Below are positions 1 to 9,809 of a stretch of 64,000 nt of DNA, one piece after another. The notes beneath the pieces are model-generated. The model was not told where the DNA came from and did not search any database. It saw only the letters and a program-made list of their open reading frames with translations. Position 1 is the stretch's first letter; each line of letters starts with the position of its first letter. Location: positions 284,501-348,500 of the forward strand of contig JAEMWC010000103.1 in the NCBI GenBank assembly GCA_016490735.1, read 5' to 3'. The position numbers were made by a program, and so were the translations under genes. The DNA is from Pachyseris speciosa. Its lineage: Eukaryota > Cnidaria > Anthozoa > Scleractinia > Pachyseridae.

Positions 1-111
1 TTGCGTGCTGAACTATTTTCTCTCACTCACCATTTTGCTTAAAAACTTCCTACCGGGTCTGGTTACTGTGCCCCTCACGGGAATGACAGATCTTCTGAGC
101 TGACTAACTGA

Positions 112-1020
112 TTTTGAATTTGATTGATTGATTTTATACTATCAATTTATGCCGTTTTAACACATACTTTAAGTGAGCAAACTGAATTATAATTGTACAG
201 AGCAATAATAACAATAAACTATTAAATACAATAAAAATATTAATATTTAACAATTAAAAGAAGAACATGAACAACTCGCATATAGCGTAAGCTAGTCGAG
301 GCGAGTTGTACAGGAAAAAAAATCAATTTGTAAGCTTCAAATAACAGACTATGAACAATGACAGGAATAAACTATGAATAAATACAATCATTAGCATCCG
401 GAAATAAATATGGTTACACAATTGATTAGTAATAGGTAGCTTAATAAACTAAACAAACTAAACAGGCGAAGACATTAACAATGAATGGTTACAAAAGGTT
501 ATGTTAGGTGCCTCAATATAATCCTCCTCGCCTTCTAAAGCTGCGAATAAAGCTTTGCGAATTGATTTCTTGAACGCCAGTTTTGGTAGATTACATATTT
601 GCGATGGGAGACAATTCCACGCTTTCGCGCCAAAGCATAAAAAAGAGTCCCGCTGTTGATTTAGACGTGAAAATTTGATATGATATTTGCCACAAGATGA
701 AGCCCTCGTGTTATATGAATGAACCGAGCTGGTCTTGACAAATTTTTCAGAGATAGCTTTTGGAGCAGAGTTATTTGAAACATCATACATAGAGTGTAAG
801 ATAGGTTCAAAGTAAAGCAGATGAATGGGTAATATTTTTGAAGAAATAAAAAAAGGAATAGCCTGAGTTCTTGGATTTAGAAAATGCATCATACGTAGTG
901 CACGTTTTTGAAGCAACAATAATTTATTAAGATGGGCTTTTGCGGCTTGGCAAAATGTCAAGTAGGGAAGCATGAGGGACTGATATATTCTTCTCAAAGT
1001 ACAGAAAGGAGCAAATTACT
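112..1020 (-). mobile_element. 3' remnant of a CR1/L2-like non-LTR retrotransposon
   Basis: The minus strand carries only the C-terminal end of a reverse transcriptase ORF, then an AT-rich 3' untranslated region, ending near 121-135 in short TGAT/TTGA-type repeats, as CR1/L2-group elements do. Nothing upstream of about 1020 resembles the rest of the element, so it is 5' truncated, the usual outcome of incomplete target-primed reverse transcription. The clade is inferred from the C-terminal sequence style and tail only. Confidence 0.6.
458..997 (-). pseudogene. C-terminal reverse transcriptase fragment (non-LTR retrotransposon)
   Basis: An open 179-codon segment has the post-catalytic 'thumb/connection' pattern of CR1/L2/Jockey-type reverse transcriptases: a YQSLMLPYLTFC block, then LQKRALRMM, and a terminal block with AKAWNCLPSQI followed by FKKSIRKAL. 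The catalytic palm motifs (YRPVSL, SGVPQG, FADD) are absent because the copy is truncated. Reading continues a few codons upstream of the first methionine, so that methionine is not a real start. It cannot encode an active enzyme. High confidence in the family type, lower in the exact clade. Confidence 0.65.
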
Positions 1021-1365
1021 GTTAGCATTTAGTGCTGAAAATATACAAACCCCCCCCCCCCCCACCTTGAGCCGTTTTCTCTTCCCATATTTGGAACACA
1101 GCAGTCAAGTGTTTAGTTCGGAATAAATAGTTGATACAGGTTGTTGTTAGATAATTATGTCTCGTGTTTTTGTCCATCCCCCCCACCACCACACACACGG
1201 ATTCTGTTTTCCCAATTTTTACACCGTTTCAAATATCAGTTTTTGGAATGTTTGTCCGATTACTTGTAAATTAACTGCTATGAGAAATTTCTAACGTACA
1301 AAGTTTCTGGCAGTTGAAATGCTGGGATAGCTACTAATTTATGATTTGTGTATGGAACTACAAAA

Positions 1366-1925
1366 AAGTTCTATGACTTACCTTAAATATTACATGAAAT
1401 TTCTGCGACATGTTTATTTCGCGATTTCACGAGGAGCGTATTTCGCGACACTTAAATTTCGAAATTTTGCGGAAATTTTCCGATTTTGAATCACTTTAAT
1501 TTCGCGTTTTTGGGTAAGACTTAATTTATAACTTGTCCTTGAATCAAATAAAACTACTTCAATTTATGAACAACCGTAAAAGCCACTGAGAGGTTCAAGC
1601 AAACTGTGGAACAGCACGACAAGGAGCCAGTAAATGGACGGTTTGAGGACTGTTCAAAAGAAATGCTGCCTGCAGCAGCGGAAGAAAATAATAGTGATGA
1701 GGAGGATCAAGACGTTGCCTCAGAATAGTTAAAAATATGATTTTCTGAAGGTTTCATTGCTAATAAACTCGTTCTTTCTTGATTATTGACATAATGTGAG
1801 TCACCTTAGTTATTTTCGCGTCATGTTATCTTCGTGACACTTATTGTTCGCGTCACTTTAATTTTGCAAATCTTTTAAAATCGCAACATTCGTGAAATTA
1901 ACGTGTCACGAAAACTTTATGTTAT
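1366..1925. mobile_element. Decayed DNA transposon, probably pogo-like
   Basis: Two AT-rich blocks with repeated TTCGCGA/TTCGCG and TCGTGACAC-type words (about 1400-1520 and 1800-1910) face each other around a short coding scrap with an acidic tail. Their imperfect inverted relationship suggests the degenerate ends of a DNA transposon. Exact termini and target duplication were not resolved. Confidence 0.35.
1582..1728 (+). pseudogene. C-terminal acidic tail, possibly of a pogo/jerky-type transposase
   Basis: A 48-codon open segment ends at a TAG at 1726-1728. It contains ERFKQTVEQHDKEP and finishes with an acidic EENNSDEEDQDVASE stretch. Acidic C-termini after the DDE domain are common in pogo/Tigger transposases, and the flanking TTCGCG-rich sequence fits a transposon end. 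There is no start codon and no catalytic domain, so this is the stump of an internally deleted copy. Assignment is inference. Confidence 0.35.
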
Positions 1926-1929
1926 AAAG

Positions 1930-2870
1930 TACCTGTCCAATGTCTAGCTACTCACAATAACATATATTTGTTATTATGATGAAATAGAGATCGTACCATT
2001 TGATTCAGTGCACAACTGATAAGCTTGGTTGGCCTGTCCTGGAAACACCCCTCAAAAGTGTAGCGTGGTAACCACCCACATTTATGTAATATGCATTCAT
2101 ACAGCAATGAGCATAATTTGGATGACCTTCGAAATAAAATCTTCACAGAAATCCTAATGTTCATTATATAATCTTTTAATTGCCTAACAAACTTTGTAAA
2201 GGGCTTATAATATATATAAAAGTAACAATTGCTTGGTAACCAGGCAATTTTGAAACATTTTATGAAAGGAAAATAAGCAATTATCATTCAGAGAAATCCT
2301 TGCATTAATTTTGAGCCATTTCACACTTCAAAACTGTCAAAAATACTATTCTGTGACAAAAGCCTGGTTACCAAGCACAGCAGTGTGAAGATGAAAAGTA
2401 TTTCCCAGTTTATACGTTAACGAGAACTTTCTTTCTTGGGCACCCATCCCAGATTTAATACTCATATCCCAAGCAAACTGCATACAAAGTTTGGCACTTT
2501 TGTCCGCTATGTCACGATCCGTCTTAAATTTTGCGTTAAGCCACTAGACTACAATGCTTAGGCACCAGGTCGCTGAAAATTCGCTCAACACTTCCGGTGC
2601 CGCGAAAAAAGAACTTTTCTCCTCGAGAGATAATTGTAGTTGCTGGATTTTAAAACAATTCGAAAGAACAACACATTTTCTTGGAATTCAAGTATGGGTT
2701 TTGCGACAAAATGAAAAACAAAAAAAAGATGCTCAAAAGAGTGGTCAAACAAGCACATTTTCCATTATCATTTTTTTATTTTTCATCATAAGCCAAAACG
2801 CATGCTTAAATTTCTTCAAAACGGCTTTTGAATTGTTATTATACAGAAAATGCGGAAAAAAGGTTAAAGC
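1930..2870. other. No recognisable gene
   Basis: AT-rich sequence with only short open frames and no recognised domain, splice signals or long repeats. Confidence 0.5.
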
Positions 2871-2874
2871 CTTT

Positions 2875-2996
2875 TATTGAAAAGTTAAAAGACGTTCTCT
2901 GGTTAAAAGTTTTAAAAACACTGAGCTTTCGATTGCCAGTCTGCAATCTTTAAAAAGTGAGGTGTAAAAAGCGAAGGTAAAAATATATATGTAAAA
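2875..2996 (+). repeat. Left inverted repeat of the outer PLE
   Basis: Begins ATTGAAAAGTTAAAAGACG and runs to an AT-rich stretch; its reverse complement lies at 6371-6491 with only a few differences. Confidence 0.85.
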
Positions 2997-3030
2997 ATAT
3001 ATATCTTAGGGTCATGTGCGTTGAGAGTGT

Positions 3031-3599
3031 CATGGAACTAAGATATCTTTCACCATTGAAACTGAGAACAATGGCCAAGTTTCCTTTCTAGACACCTTGA
3101 TAACCAGGAAGAATGGGGCAGTTACTATCGGTGTCTACCGAAAGCCCACACACACTGACAGATACCTGGACTTTAACTCTCATCACGAGTTAAAACATAA
3201 AAAAAGTACCGCCTCTACCCTTCTAAATCGGGCACTCAACCTCCCGAGCACCACTGAAGGAGTAAGGAAAGAGCTGATCCACGTTTCCAATGCGTTAAAA
3301 TCAAATGGTTACCCATCAGCAACTATATCGAACACTTAAAGAAGAAATCGACCTCTGAAGTCATCCCTTCCCCTGAAGAGTTAGTGGGAATGTTCTTTAG
3401 GTGGACAGATCCACCAGACTCACAAAATGGCTTCGCAGTTTTACCATACATCAAAGGTGTCACTGAACCACTTACAAGAATTCTCAACAACAACGGCATC
3501 CGAGCCACCACCAGACCGGTTAAGACGCTGCAACAGGAATTTGCGTCTCCCAAATCAAGACCTCCATCAGATCGGCAAACGAACGTTGTCTACAAAATC
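3031..3599 (+). pseudogene. Outer PLE polyprotein, first part (RT C-terminus and linker)
   Basis: The translation begins with a VSFLDTLITRK block, then VYRKPTHTDRYLDFNSHH (the post-palm block of Penelope RTs, with the KPT-D-Y-L signature) and later FAVLPYIKGVTEPLTRIL, the conserved linker before the endonuclease. It ends at NVVYKI, the first strand of the GIY-YIG domain. A frameshift near 3325 separates the first two-thirds from the rest. The upstream RT palm is missing. The ORF is cut at 3599 by the inner PLE and resumes at 5984. Confidence 0.75.
3589..3599 (+). repeat. 11-bp target-site duplication of the inner PLE, left copy
   Basis: TCTACAAAATC here and at 5984-5994, inside the GIY-YIG coding sequence of the outer PLE. 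Confidence 0.85.
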
Positions 3600-3650
3600 A
3601 ACAGAGAGTATAAAAGCAAGGGCCGATACAGCGTAGAATGGTTTTAAGTT

Positions 3651-3699
3651 TTGTGTACTATATTTCGGCTGGCCAAACCAGCCTTCTTCAGGTACAATG
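3651..3699 (-). ncRNA. Hammerhead-type ribozyme motif of the inner PLE
   Basis: On the minus strand the core CTGAAGA is followed by a 6-bp stem II (GGCTGG/CCAGCC), then GAAA, a minimal A-UA-U stem III, cleavage position A, and a stem I pairing TGTAC upstream with GTACA downstream. This is the CUGANGA...GAAA...UH arrangement of the minimal type I hammerheads known in PLEs. All core positions can be read directly; self-cleavage is inferred. Confidence 0.75.
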
Positions 3700-3834
3700 A
3701 GAATTTACATTGGAAGGGGTGTTTATGTAGTTATATACCGGAAACACGTAAAACTAAAATGATTGACAGTGTAAAATAAAATACTAGAAAAAAGGTAAAC
3801 TTATAAGAAAAAATTAACTAATATGTTTCTTCGC

Positions 3835-5905
3835 GGATGTTAAGACCTTCAGGATCAATTGTTCTGCCTTTTGAAATTAAAAAAGCTTCCCTGGCCTTAC
3901 GGATTGAGTCTCTGTTAGAAAATATTTTCTCAATGGGGATTAATTGCATGTCATTAGCAGTGTGCTTAGGAGAGGAGAGGAAATCCGCGACTGTGGTAGT
4001 TTAGATTTGGTGTTAGGGTTATCTATGGTACGGCGGTGCTCATTAAATCGGTCTTTTAAACAGGAGTACCCAACGACCTTTTCTGAGAATTTTTATCGTA
4101 CGATGTACGTAAAAATAACCGCTCTTCAATGCCAGCGAGCAAAACTTTTGAGAAATAAAACTCCCAGCCAGCTACGAGCGTGTCGTTTCTCAACGAGCCA
4201 GCAAAGTTGAAAATGCCACAAACACGAAATGCCAGCCAGCACGGGTGGAATCTTTCCAGTTTGCCAGCCAGCAGTCGCGTAAGGAAGAAAAATACCCAGC
4301 CAGCTAAGTATTGATTTTAACTTAATTTTTGGGCAAAATATGTCGAATGGTTTATTTTGGATGTCAGATCGTTCCCAAGACGGGCAGTAGGCTTCTATCT
4401 GTATCCCGTGTTGTTTACTTTTAGTTTTTTCCCCGAAGTCCTATCTTCCCGCAGATAAAAATCCACCAAAATACGAAGCCAACTGACAGCACATGCTATT
4501 CAATACGTTGAGACTCTTGAAAGTTGCGTTACGAGCCCAAGGACAGTTTGTTTTTCATTAACTTTATTTTCAATCTCACGCAGATAAAAGTGCGCCATCA
4601 GTACTCTCAGCCAGCATGAAAATTGAAATAAGACAACTGCCAGAAATAACGTGTTTTGATTCCTGTCAGCCAGTAAGACTCATTACGGACACAAATTCTA
4701 GCAAGATTTCGTTAAAATAACACCGCCAGCAAGATGTTTATTTCAGCAAACATTTTGCCAGCCAGCCCAAAATCGGCCTGCAGAGCGGTTATTTTGCAGA
4801 TCGGCTCCATCAAGCACTCCTGTTTTAAACGTCGTTTAGTCTCTCCTATGTATTGTAAATTACAGCGGTTGCATTGAATCATGTAAATGAGGTTTTTAGT
4901 GTCACAGGTCAGGTTGGATTTAATGTGGCGCGTTTCACCTGTAGAAGAGAAAGTATAGCTTGTGAGTCCATTTGAAATGTAGGGACAAGTAGCGCAATTT
5001 TTACCGCAACGGAAACAACCGGAAGGGAGTTGTAGGTGTGAATTAGTAGAATTAGAAGAAAGTTTAGCTGTGACTAGTAAGTCACGGAGATTAGGGCAAC
5101 GTCTGAAGGCAACAACAGGCAAATGCTGAAAAATGTTTTTGCAGCGGTTAGAAGATAGCAGTAAATTGTAATGTTTTTTGATGATGCTAGAGATGTGAGG
5201 AAGTGATGGATTAAAGGTCGTTATGAAAGGTATACGTTTCGGTTTGTTGACGTCTTTGGTTTGTAAAGTGAGTCTGCGGGGGATGTCGGCGGCACGTTGT
5301 ATTTGTTTAGTGATGAGATTACGGCTGTAACCGCGTTTGAGAAGATATGTAGTAAGTTGAGCAGCGCGAGTATTAAACGTTTCGTCGGTAGAACAAATAC
5401 GTCGTAAACGGAGTGCTAGACTGAAAGGAATGACTTTTTTAGTATGCATTGGATGGCAAGAAGAATAGAGTAAGTGTTGGTGCTTGTCTGTAGGTTTAGT
5501 ATAGAGGTCGGTACAGATATGACCGTCGTTGGTTAATGAGACATTAACGTCAAGGAAAGGTACGTTAGTAAAAGAGTGTGAACTGGTGAATTTTATGGTA
5601 GGGTGAACGTTGTTAAGATAATCGATGAAAATTTTTAAATTATCCAGACCTTCAGTCCAGATCATAAAAATATCATCGATATATCGTAGCCACGTGTGGG
5701 GTTGAGAAGGGGCATTTTCCAAAGCGTTGGCCGCGAAATACCCAAGAAAAAGGTTAGCAAAAGAAGGGGCCATTTTAGTGCCCATGGCTGTGCCTTGGAC
5801 TTGAAGGTAGTGGTTATCATTAGAAGAAAAGTTATTCATGGTAAGAAAAAAAACCATTCTACGCTGTATCGGCCCTTGCTTTTATACTCTCTGTTGATTT
5901 TATTA
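3835..5905 (-). pseudogene. Inner PLE reverse transcriptase / GIY-YIG endonuclease, interrupted
   Basis: Reading leftward from 5905: RT with GTAMGTKMAPSFANLFLG, catalytic YIDD at 5672-5683 followed by IFMIWTEG, the VPFLDVNV and TKPTDKHQHLLYSSCHP blocks, the VVAFRRCPNLRD linker, a CxxC...CxxC zinc-binding segment, then the GIY-YIG start LIYMIQC..C...YIGETKRRLK. There the 762-bp element breaks it. Reading resumes at 4053 with DRFNEHRR, and after a frameshift with KHTANDMQLIPIEKI and KAREAFLISKGRTIDPEGLN, the endonuclease C-terminus with its conserved KAREA glutamate. It lacks the RT N-terminus. Confidence 0.8.
4061..4822. mobile_element. 762-bp non-autonomous DNA transposon (MITE) rich in CCAGCCAGC
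   Basis: Ends are CAGGAGTACC at 4061 and GCACTCCTG at 4822, an imperfect inverted repeat. The 7-bp sequence TTTTAAA flanks both sides (4054-4060 and 4823-4829). Excising the element and one TTTTAAA restores the PLE frame ETKRRLKDRFNEH. A second inverted pair, AAAATAACCGCTCT, lies inside each end. The interior has at least ten CCAGC or CCAGCCAGC words, all on the plus strand, and no transposase ORF. Superfamily unknown; hAT-like is possible but the duplication is 7 rather than 8 bp. Confidence 0.85.
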
Positions 5906-5983
5906 CGCCGATCAGATCACCAGTTTGATCCAACGTATACCAGTAGGATTATTGTCCACAGTTGCTTGCTTGAGCATTTGATA

Positions 5984-6276
5984 TCTACAAAATCCCCTGT
6001 GCGGACTGCACATGGAATTACATCGGAGAAACGGGTAGATGCTTACACACTAGAAAAAAGGAACACATACGAAACACCAAAGTTTTTAAAAGTGGTTCCA
6101 ATGTTGCCAGCCATGCGTGGCTCGAAGGCCACACTATTGATTTTGAGAACGCACGCGTCATCGACAGAGGCAATTCACGCGTAAGAAAAACGCTGGAATC
6201 CTGGCACACTGCAATTACTAGCCAGGCAGACAATAATTCTAAGCAGCTGCCAAGACAATACTCAATTTTATTGTAA
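5984..6276 (+). pseudogene. Outer PLE polyprotein, second part (GIY-YIG endonuclease C-terminus)
   Basis: Continues the frame cut at 3599: YKIPCADCTWNYIGETGR, then HTRKKEHI, a DFENARVIDR block and a final SWHTAI block with the conserved E-S-W, ending at TAA 6274-6276. The C-x2-C between the GIY and YIG strands and the Arg in YIGETGR are typical of PLE GIY-YIG endonucleases. It directly follows the right copy of the 11-bp duplication (5984-5994), whose bases also encode YKI. Confidence 0.8.
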
Positions 6277-6370
6277 TCTTATCCATATTATTAGCATTTT
6301 ATTTTCACACAAGTATTTCTTTTGTATTTCTTGTATTTATTTATTCTCGTTTGTTATTTTCTCACCTTTT

Positions 6371-6491
6371 TGTACATATATATTTTTACCTTCGCTTTTT
6401 ACACCTCACTTTTTAAAGATTGCAGACTGGCAATCGAAAGCTCAGTGTTTTTAAAACTTTTAACCAGAGAACGTCTTTTAACTTTTCAATT
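6371..6491 (-). repeat. Right inverted repeat of the outer PLE
   Basis: Reverse complement of 2875-2996, ending in AACTTTTCAAT. Confidence 0.85.
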
Positions 6492-6499
6492 ATGCCCCC

Positions 6500-7255
6500 T
6501 GGTTACTCATCGATTTTTAAAGTCATTTAGTTAAAATGCATTTTCTGTTTCTGGTCACGTGACATTGGGCGTGGTCCGATGACGTCATGAACTGGACCAT
6601 ATTTGCCCCCAATGAATATTGTCCAAATTTGGTCCAATTGAAGCATACATGTGCAGAGTTATAGCAAATTGATTTTTCCCTAGCAACGGCATCAAAAGAT
6701 ACTTTCATGGGCCCTTAATGTAAAGATATGGCGTTGTTTTCAATCTGTTCTCTTGTCTTGAACTCCAACCGCGTCCTTCAGTGCTAGTGGCATCGAAATA
6801 ACTTGTTTTGATTATTAAGACATTCATTCCTCCTTGCTGCATTCTTCCTTCGGGGGACAAGAAAAATCGTCCATAGAAGCAATTTTATCATCGCTTTAAG
6901 ATATCAGTGACAATTTTCGTCGATTTCCATCTTCAATTCTCGGAGCTTGCGTACTTAATCGTATTAGCTTTCCACTTTCCAACTCCGCAAAGGTATATTC
7001 AAAAGGAACGGACGAAGACTCATCCGCTTGACAATCTTCACACGCTCTGATCGACGCCATTCATATTGACTTCATGATACATAAACAGTCGAGCAAGAAT
7101 CTAGTGACGCATTTCTCCTACCCCCTGAAACTTGCAAACCTTGAGCTAAGAAGATTGCGGGGACAAATACAATACTTACCAGGGGAGGGACAGAAGAAAT
7201 GTTTCATCCAAGTTTAATGAATAAATTAATCAGAATCGAGCGTCATCCATGAGCT
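6500..7255. other. No recognisable gene
   Basis: Mixed-composition sequence with short frames only. A palindromic TGACGTCA occurs near 6580, without a supported gene nearby. Confidence 0.5.
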
Positions 7256-7263
7256 AAAAATGG

Positions 7264-7375
7264 AAATTTTAAATCCCATCTGGAACTCGGATTTTTTTCG
7301 AGTTTCCTTTTGGTGTTTCATGCATTTCTATCATGTTGTATTTCTTATTTCACTCACTTTGGAGGTCTTGGATGG
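7264..7375 (+). repeat. SINE tail, solitary duplicate
   Basis: About 105 bp starting AAATCCCATCTGGAACTCGG matches 7560-7665 almost base for base. It begins inside the B box, so it is the 3' part of the tRNA-derived SINE at 7502-7670 without its head. Confidence 0.75.
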
Positions 7376-7501
7376 TTGCATCTTTCATATGCCTTAACAT
7401 GACTGGTTGATGCAGTTATGAGTGTGCTAGTCATTATTTGGCTGTGTGACTGCGTGATGCGGTTCCAGTCAAAGCCTACATTTCACCCTCGTTCGCCATA
7501 G

Positions 7502-7670
7502 AGTCTCCAGTAGCTCAGCGGTTAGAGCGTCCGTCTAGGTCGCTGAGGGTCGTGGGTTCAAATCCCATCTGGAACTCGGGTTTTTTTTCGAGTTTCCATT
7601 TGGGATTTCATGCATTTCTATTATGTTATATTTCTTATTTCACTCACTTTGGAGGTCTTGGATTATTATT
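7502..7670 (+). mobile_element. tRNA-derived SINE
   Basis: The head has a polymerase III A box (TAGCTCAGCGGTTAGAGC) and B box (GGGTTCAAATCCC), and its ends can pair like an acceptor stem (AGT-TCCAG with CTGGA-ACT, one bulge). It runs into a non-tRNA body starting CTCGGGTTTTTTTTCGAG that is duplicated at 7264-7375. The anticodon arm does not fold well and the 3' side continues into SINE body, so this is a retroposon rather than a functional tRNA gene. Confidence 0.7.
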
Positions 7671-7845
7671 ATTACTAGTAGTAATCGTAGATTAGAAAGT
7701 GCGTTCGAGTATTAGTAGGTTTGGTATGTCAACCCTAAAACCACCATATGGAGGGCCATGTGGTCCATGATGATCTTTGAACACTAAAAGCACATTAACA
7801 GCATCTTGGAAAGCCTAAAAAATATCAACTTTGACTAACACAATA

Positions 7846-8350
7846 TTAAAACATAGTTTCTGAAAATAGTTGTAGCAGCAACGAACAAATTATTTTAGAA
7901 ATCGGCAATTGTTTGAGCTTTATCCAGACAGTAATCCCCAGAAATTCCTTCAGCTCTTCAGGACTTGTTCCGACCCAACATTGTATGTTCCTTCGCATGG
8001 CACATTTGTTTGTTTCAGTGACGAAATCGAAATGACCGATCCGTGGCGTAAAAAGGTGTACAAAATATTTCTCAGACATTTGTTTATCCTGATATAACAA
8101 ATTTCAGTCGAGGTCATTTCTTGAGAGGTAAGGTGGCACATCATCCACTTCAATGGCCAATCCTCGCCACAAAGAACTTTCCCTGCTAGGAGAGGTCTCT
8201 GGCAGAACCCCAATTTCATCGTGTTCAACAACTCGATCAAACAGGTCTTGTTTTCGAAACATTTCGTCGATTCAATTCCGCTTTTACTTGATGAATTGTC
8301 CACTCATTGTAGTTGTATCGCCGCCATTTTTACTTTCGCCATTTCCAGGC
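7846..8350 (-). pseudogene. piggyBac-like (PGBD) transposase fragment
   Basis: On the minus strand one segment reads YFVHLFTPRIGHFDFVTETNK and then TSPEELKEFLGITVWI, which resembles the N-terminal part of the PGBD transposase domain (FT..IF..IVEQTN and ...EELKAFLGLLI.MG..KLP). Upstream coding (8100-8300) lies in a different frame, implying frameshifts. The catalytic aspartates are not present in what survives. Family assignment is from motif memory and is moderate. Confidence 0.5.
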
Positions 8351-8570
8351 TGTAGCAGCTCATTTAAGACATTTAGACATCACTTTCGTCTTCCTCGCCG
8401 ACGGCCGCCATTTTGAAAGCTTTTGAGTTGGCTTGGCGATGATGTCATTCTTGTTCGCCCACGCAGATTGCTTGCAGATTGCAGGGGCAGCTCTTGTCAA
8501 GACCCACCCGTTCACCCGTTGTCCAAAAATCTCGATTCAGTCTGGATGAGAACTGCGTTCTGCGAACGCA

Positions 8571-8572
<2 letters not shown>

Positions 8573-8611
<39 letters not shown>
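8573..8611 (+). repeat. (ATT)n microsatellite
   Basis: About 13 perfect ATT units. Confidence 0.95.
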
Positions 8612-8612
<1 letters not shown>

Positions 8613-9221
8613 TTCAGAATTCAGCCAAGTATTATAAGTAACGGAAAGTGGACGACTGAATTAAGAAACTTACCTTAAATGAGTGAATTTCAAATTCAGC
8701 TAAGATGGACAGTATATCCACACTGGAATGTTACAATAAAGATGATCAGACATGCAAATTGCATGGACAAAATCAAGAGAGGGAAACAAAACAAGAACAT
8801 TTCCAGTTTGTATCGTACGAAATTATAGTCAGAAGTGACACCAACTCCACAACACCCTGAGGTTTCATCGAATTGCTTGTAAAGTTCACAAGTTGTGTCT
8901 AACTGCTGGAACTTAAAGCTTATTCTAATTTGCAGTAATTCTCTACAGAAATACAAGACTGGCCAGCAAATGGTCATCCCGTAAAACAGTCAGATCATCT
9001 ACATATGAAATATTGGGCTGTCAGTTATCATCAACACTGAAACAATTTAACTGATTTTGCAGAAATAGTCACTGATACCTAATATGTTTGTTTTCCGCAG
9101 CAAACTTGTCAACTGTAACGCTTTTGAGAACTATTCTTTTGTTATTCAAAGGTAAGCAAGTGTTTTCGTGATCAGTCTTTCCAGTGTACTAGTAGGAGAA
9201 TGTGCTGGTGAACTTAGATTA

Positions 9222-9687
9222 CAGTCTACCCTCTCTAAAGCGGACATCCTTGGGACCAGCTCCAGGTGTCCGCCTTATAGAGAGATAATGTAACTTGGCA
9301 TTATATAAAATTGTGACGTCAGAACTGAAAAGATCGTTATTAAGGCAAGTTACATTTGCGCTTGCTGATTATTTCAATAAACGATGCCTTTTCTTGTTAT
9401 GAGACCGGTTTGATTGTTTGTTGCTATGGCAGCCCCAGAGTGGAATGGCAACTCAATTTGAAACAATATCCAAGTCATAATCCATTGATTGTACAAAGAA
9501 TGCCATTCTAGAGTCCGCCTTGAGAGGCATTTTCTTCCAGAAGTTTTCTAAAATAGGTGTCCGCTGTCCGTTTTAGAGAGGTGTTCGCCTTATAGAGAGT
9601 TTTGTAACAGAAAAACGTGGGAAATACGGTAGAGAGCAGCCATCACTATCTGCCTTAAAGAGGTGTCCGCTTAGAGAGGGTTGACTG
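9222..9687. mobile_element. pogo/Tigger-like MITE (466 bp)
   Basis: Ends CAGTCTACCCTCTCTAAAGC at 9222 and its near reverse complement ending GGGTTGACTG at 9687, each next to TA (9220-9221, 9688-9689), the target duplication of Tc1/mariner-pogo elements. Internal copies of TGTCCGC and TTATAGAGAG repeat the end sequence. No ORF of note. Confidence 0.8.
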
Positions 9688-9728
9688 TACATGTATTATT
9701 CGTCCTCGCTTGAGACCCTGTAAGTGGA

Positions 9729-9800
9729 AGCCGGGGATTGGGGGGTGGGGGGGCGGGGAACCGGGTTAGGGCGAGGGTTGGGGATGGGGATGGGGGATAT
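9729..9800 (+). other. G-rich tract with quadruplex potential
   Basis: Contains many runs of three or more G separated by short loops (GGGG-ATT-GGGGGG-T-GGGGGGG-C-GGGG...), matching the loose G-quadruplex pattern several times over. Confidence 0.7.
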
Positions 9801-9809
9801 TTTTGTGGT

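Larger units (their letters stand above)
3600..5983 (-). mobile_element. Inner Penelope-like element, inserted antisense
   Basis: Flanked by the exact 11-bp duplication TCTACAAAATC. It holds an RT plus GIY-YIG ORF on the minus strand, interrupted by the 762-bp element at 4061-4822. About 55 bp at 3592-3647 recurs in inverted orientation at 5850-5905, consistent with the terminal partial-repeat organisation of PLEs. A hammerhead-like ribozyme lies at its 3' end (3651-3699, minus). The RT is 5' truncated just before its HYLQVQGTAMGTKMAP block. Confidence 0.8.
2875..6491 (+). mobile_element. Outer Penelope-like element with terminal inverted repeats, split by a later insertion
   Basis: About 120 bp at 2875-2996 is repeated in reverse complement at 6371-6491, bounding a plus-strand PLE. 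Its ORF is in two parts, 3031-3599 and 5984-6276, that rejoin in frame when 3600-5983 and one copy of the 11-bp duplication TCTACAAAATC are removed. The element retains the RT C-terminal part, the linker and the GIY-YIG domain, but not the RT palm, so it was defective before or independently of the insertion. Inverted terminal copies are a known PLE arrangement. Confidence 0.8.

Noticed and set aside
2905..2950. Hammerhead in the outer PLE inverted repeat
   Set aside because: GAAA-like and CTG words exist but no CTGANGA core on either strand.
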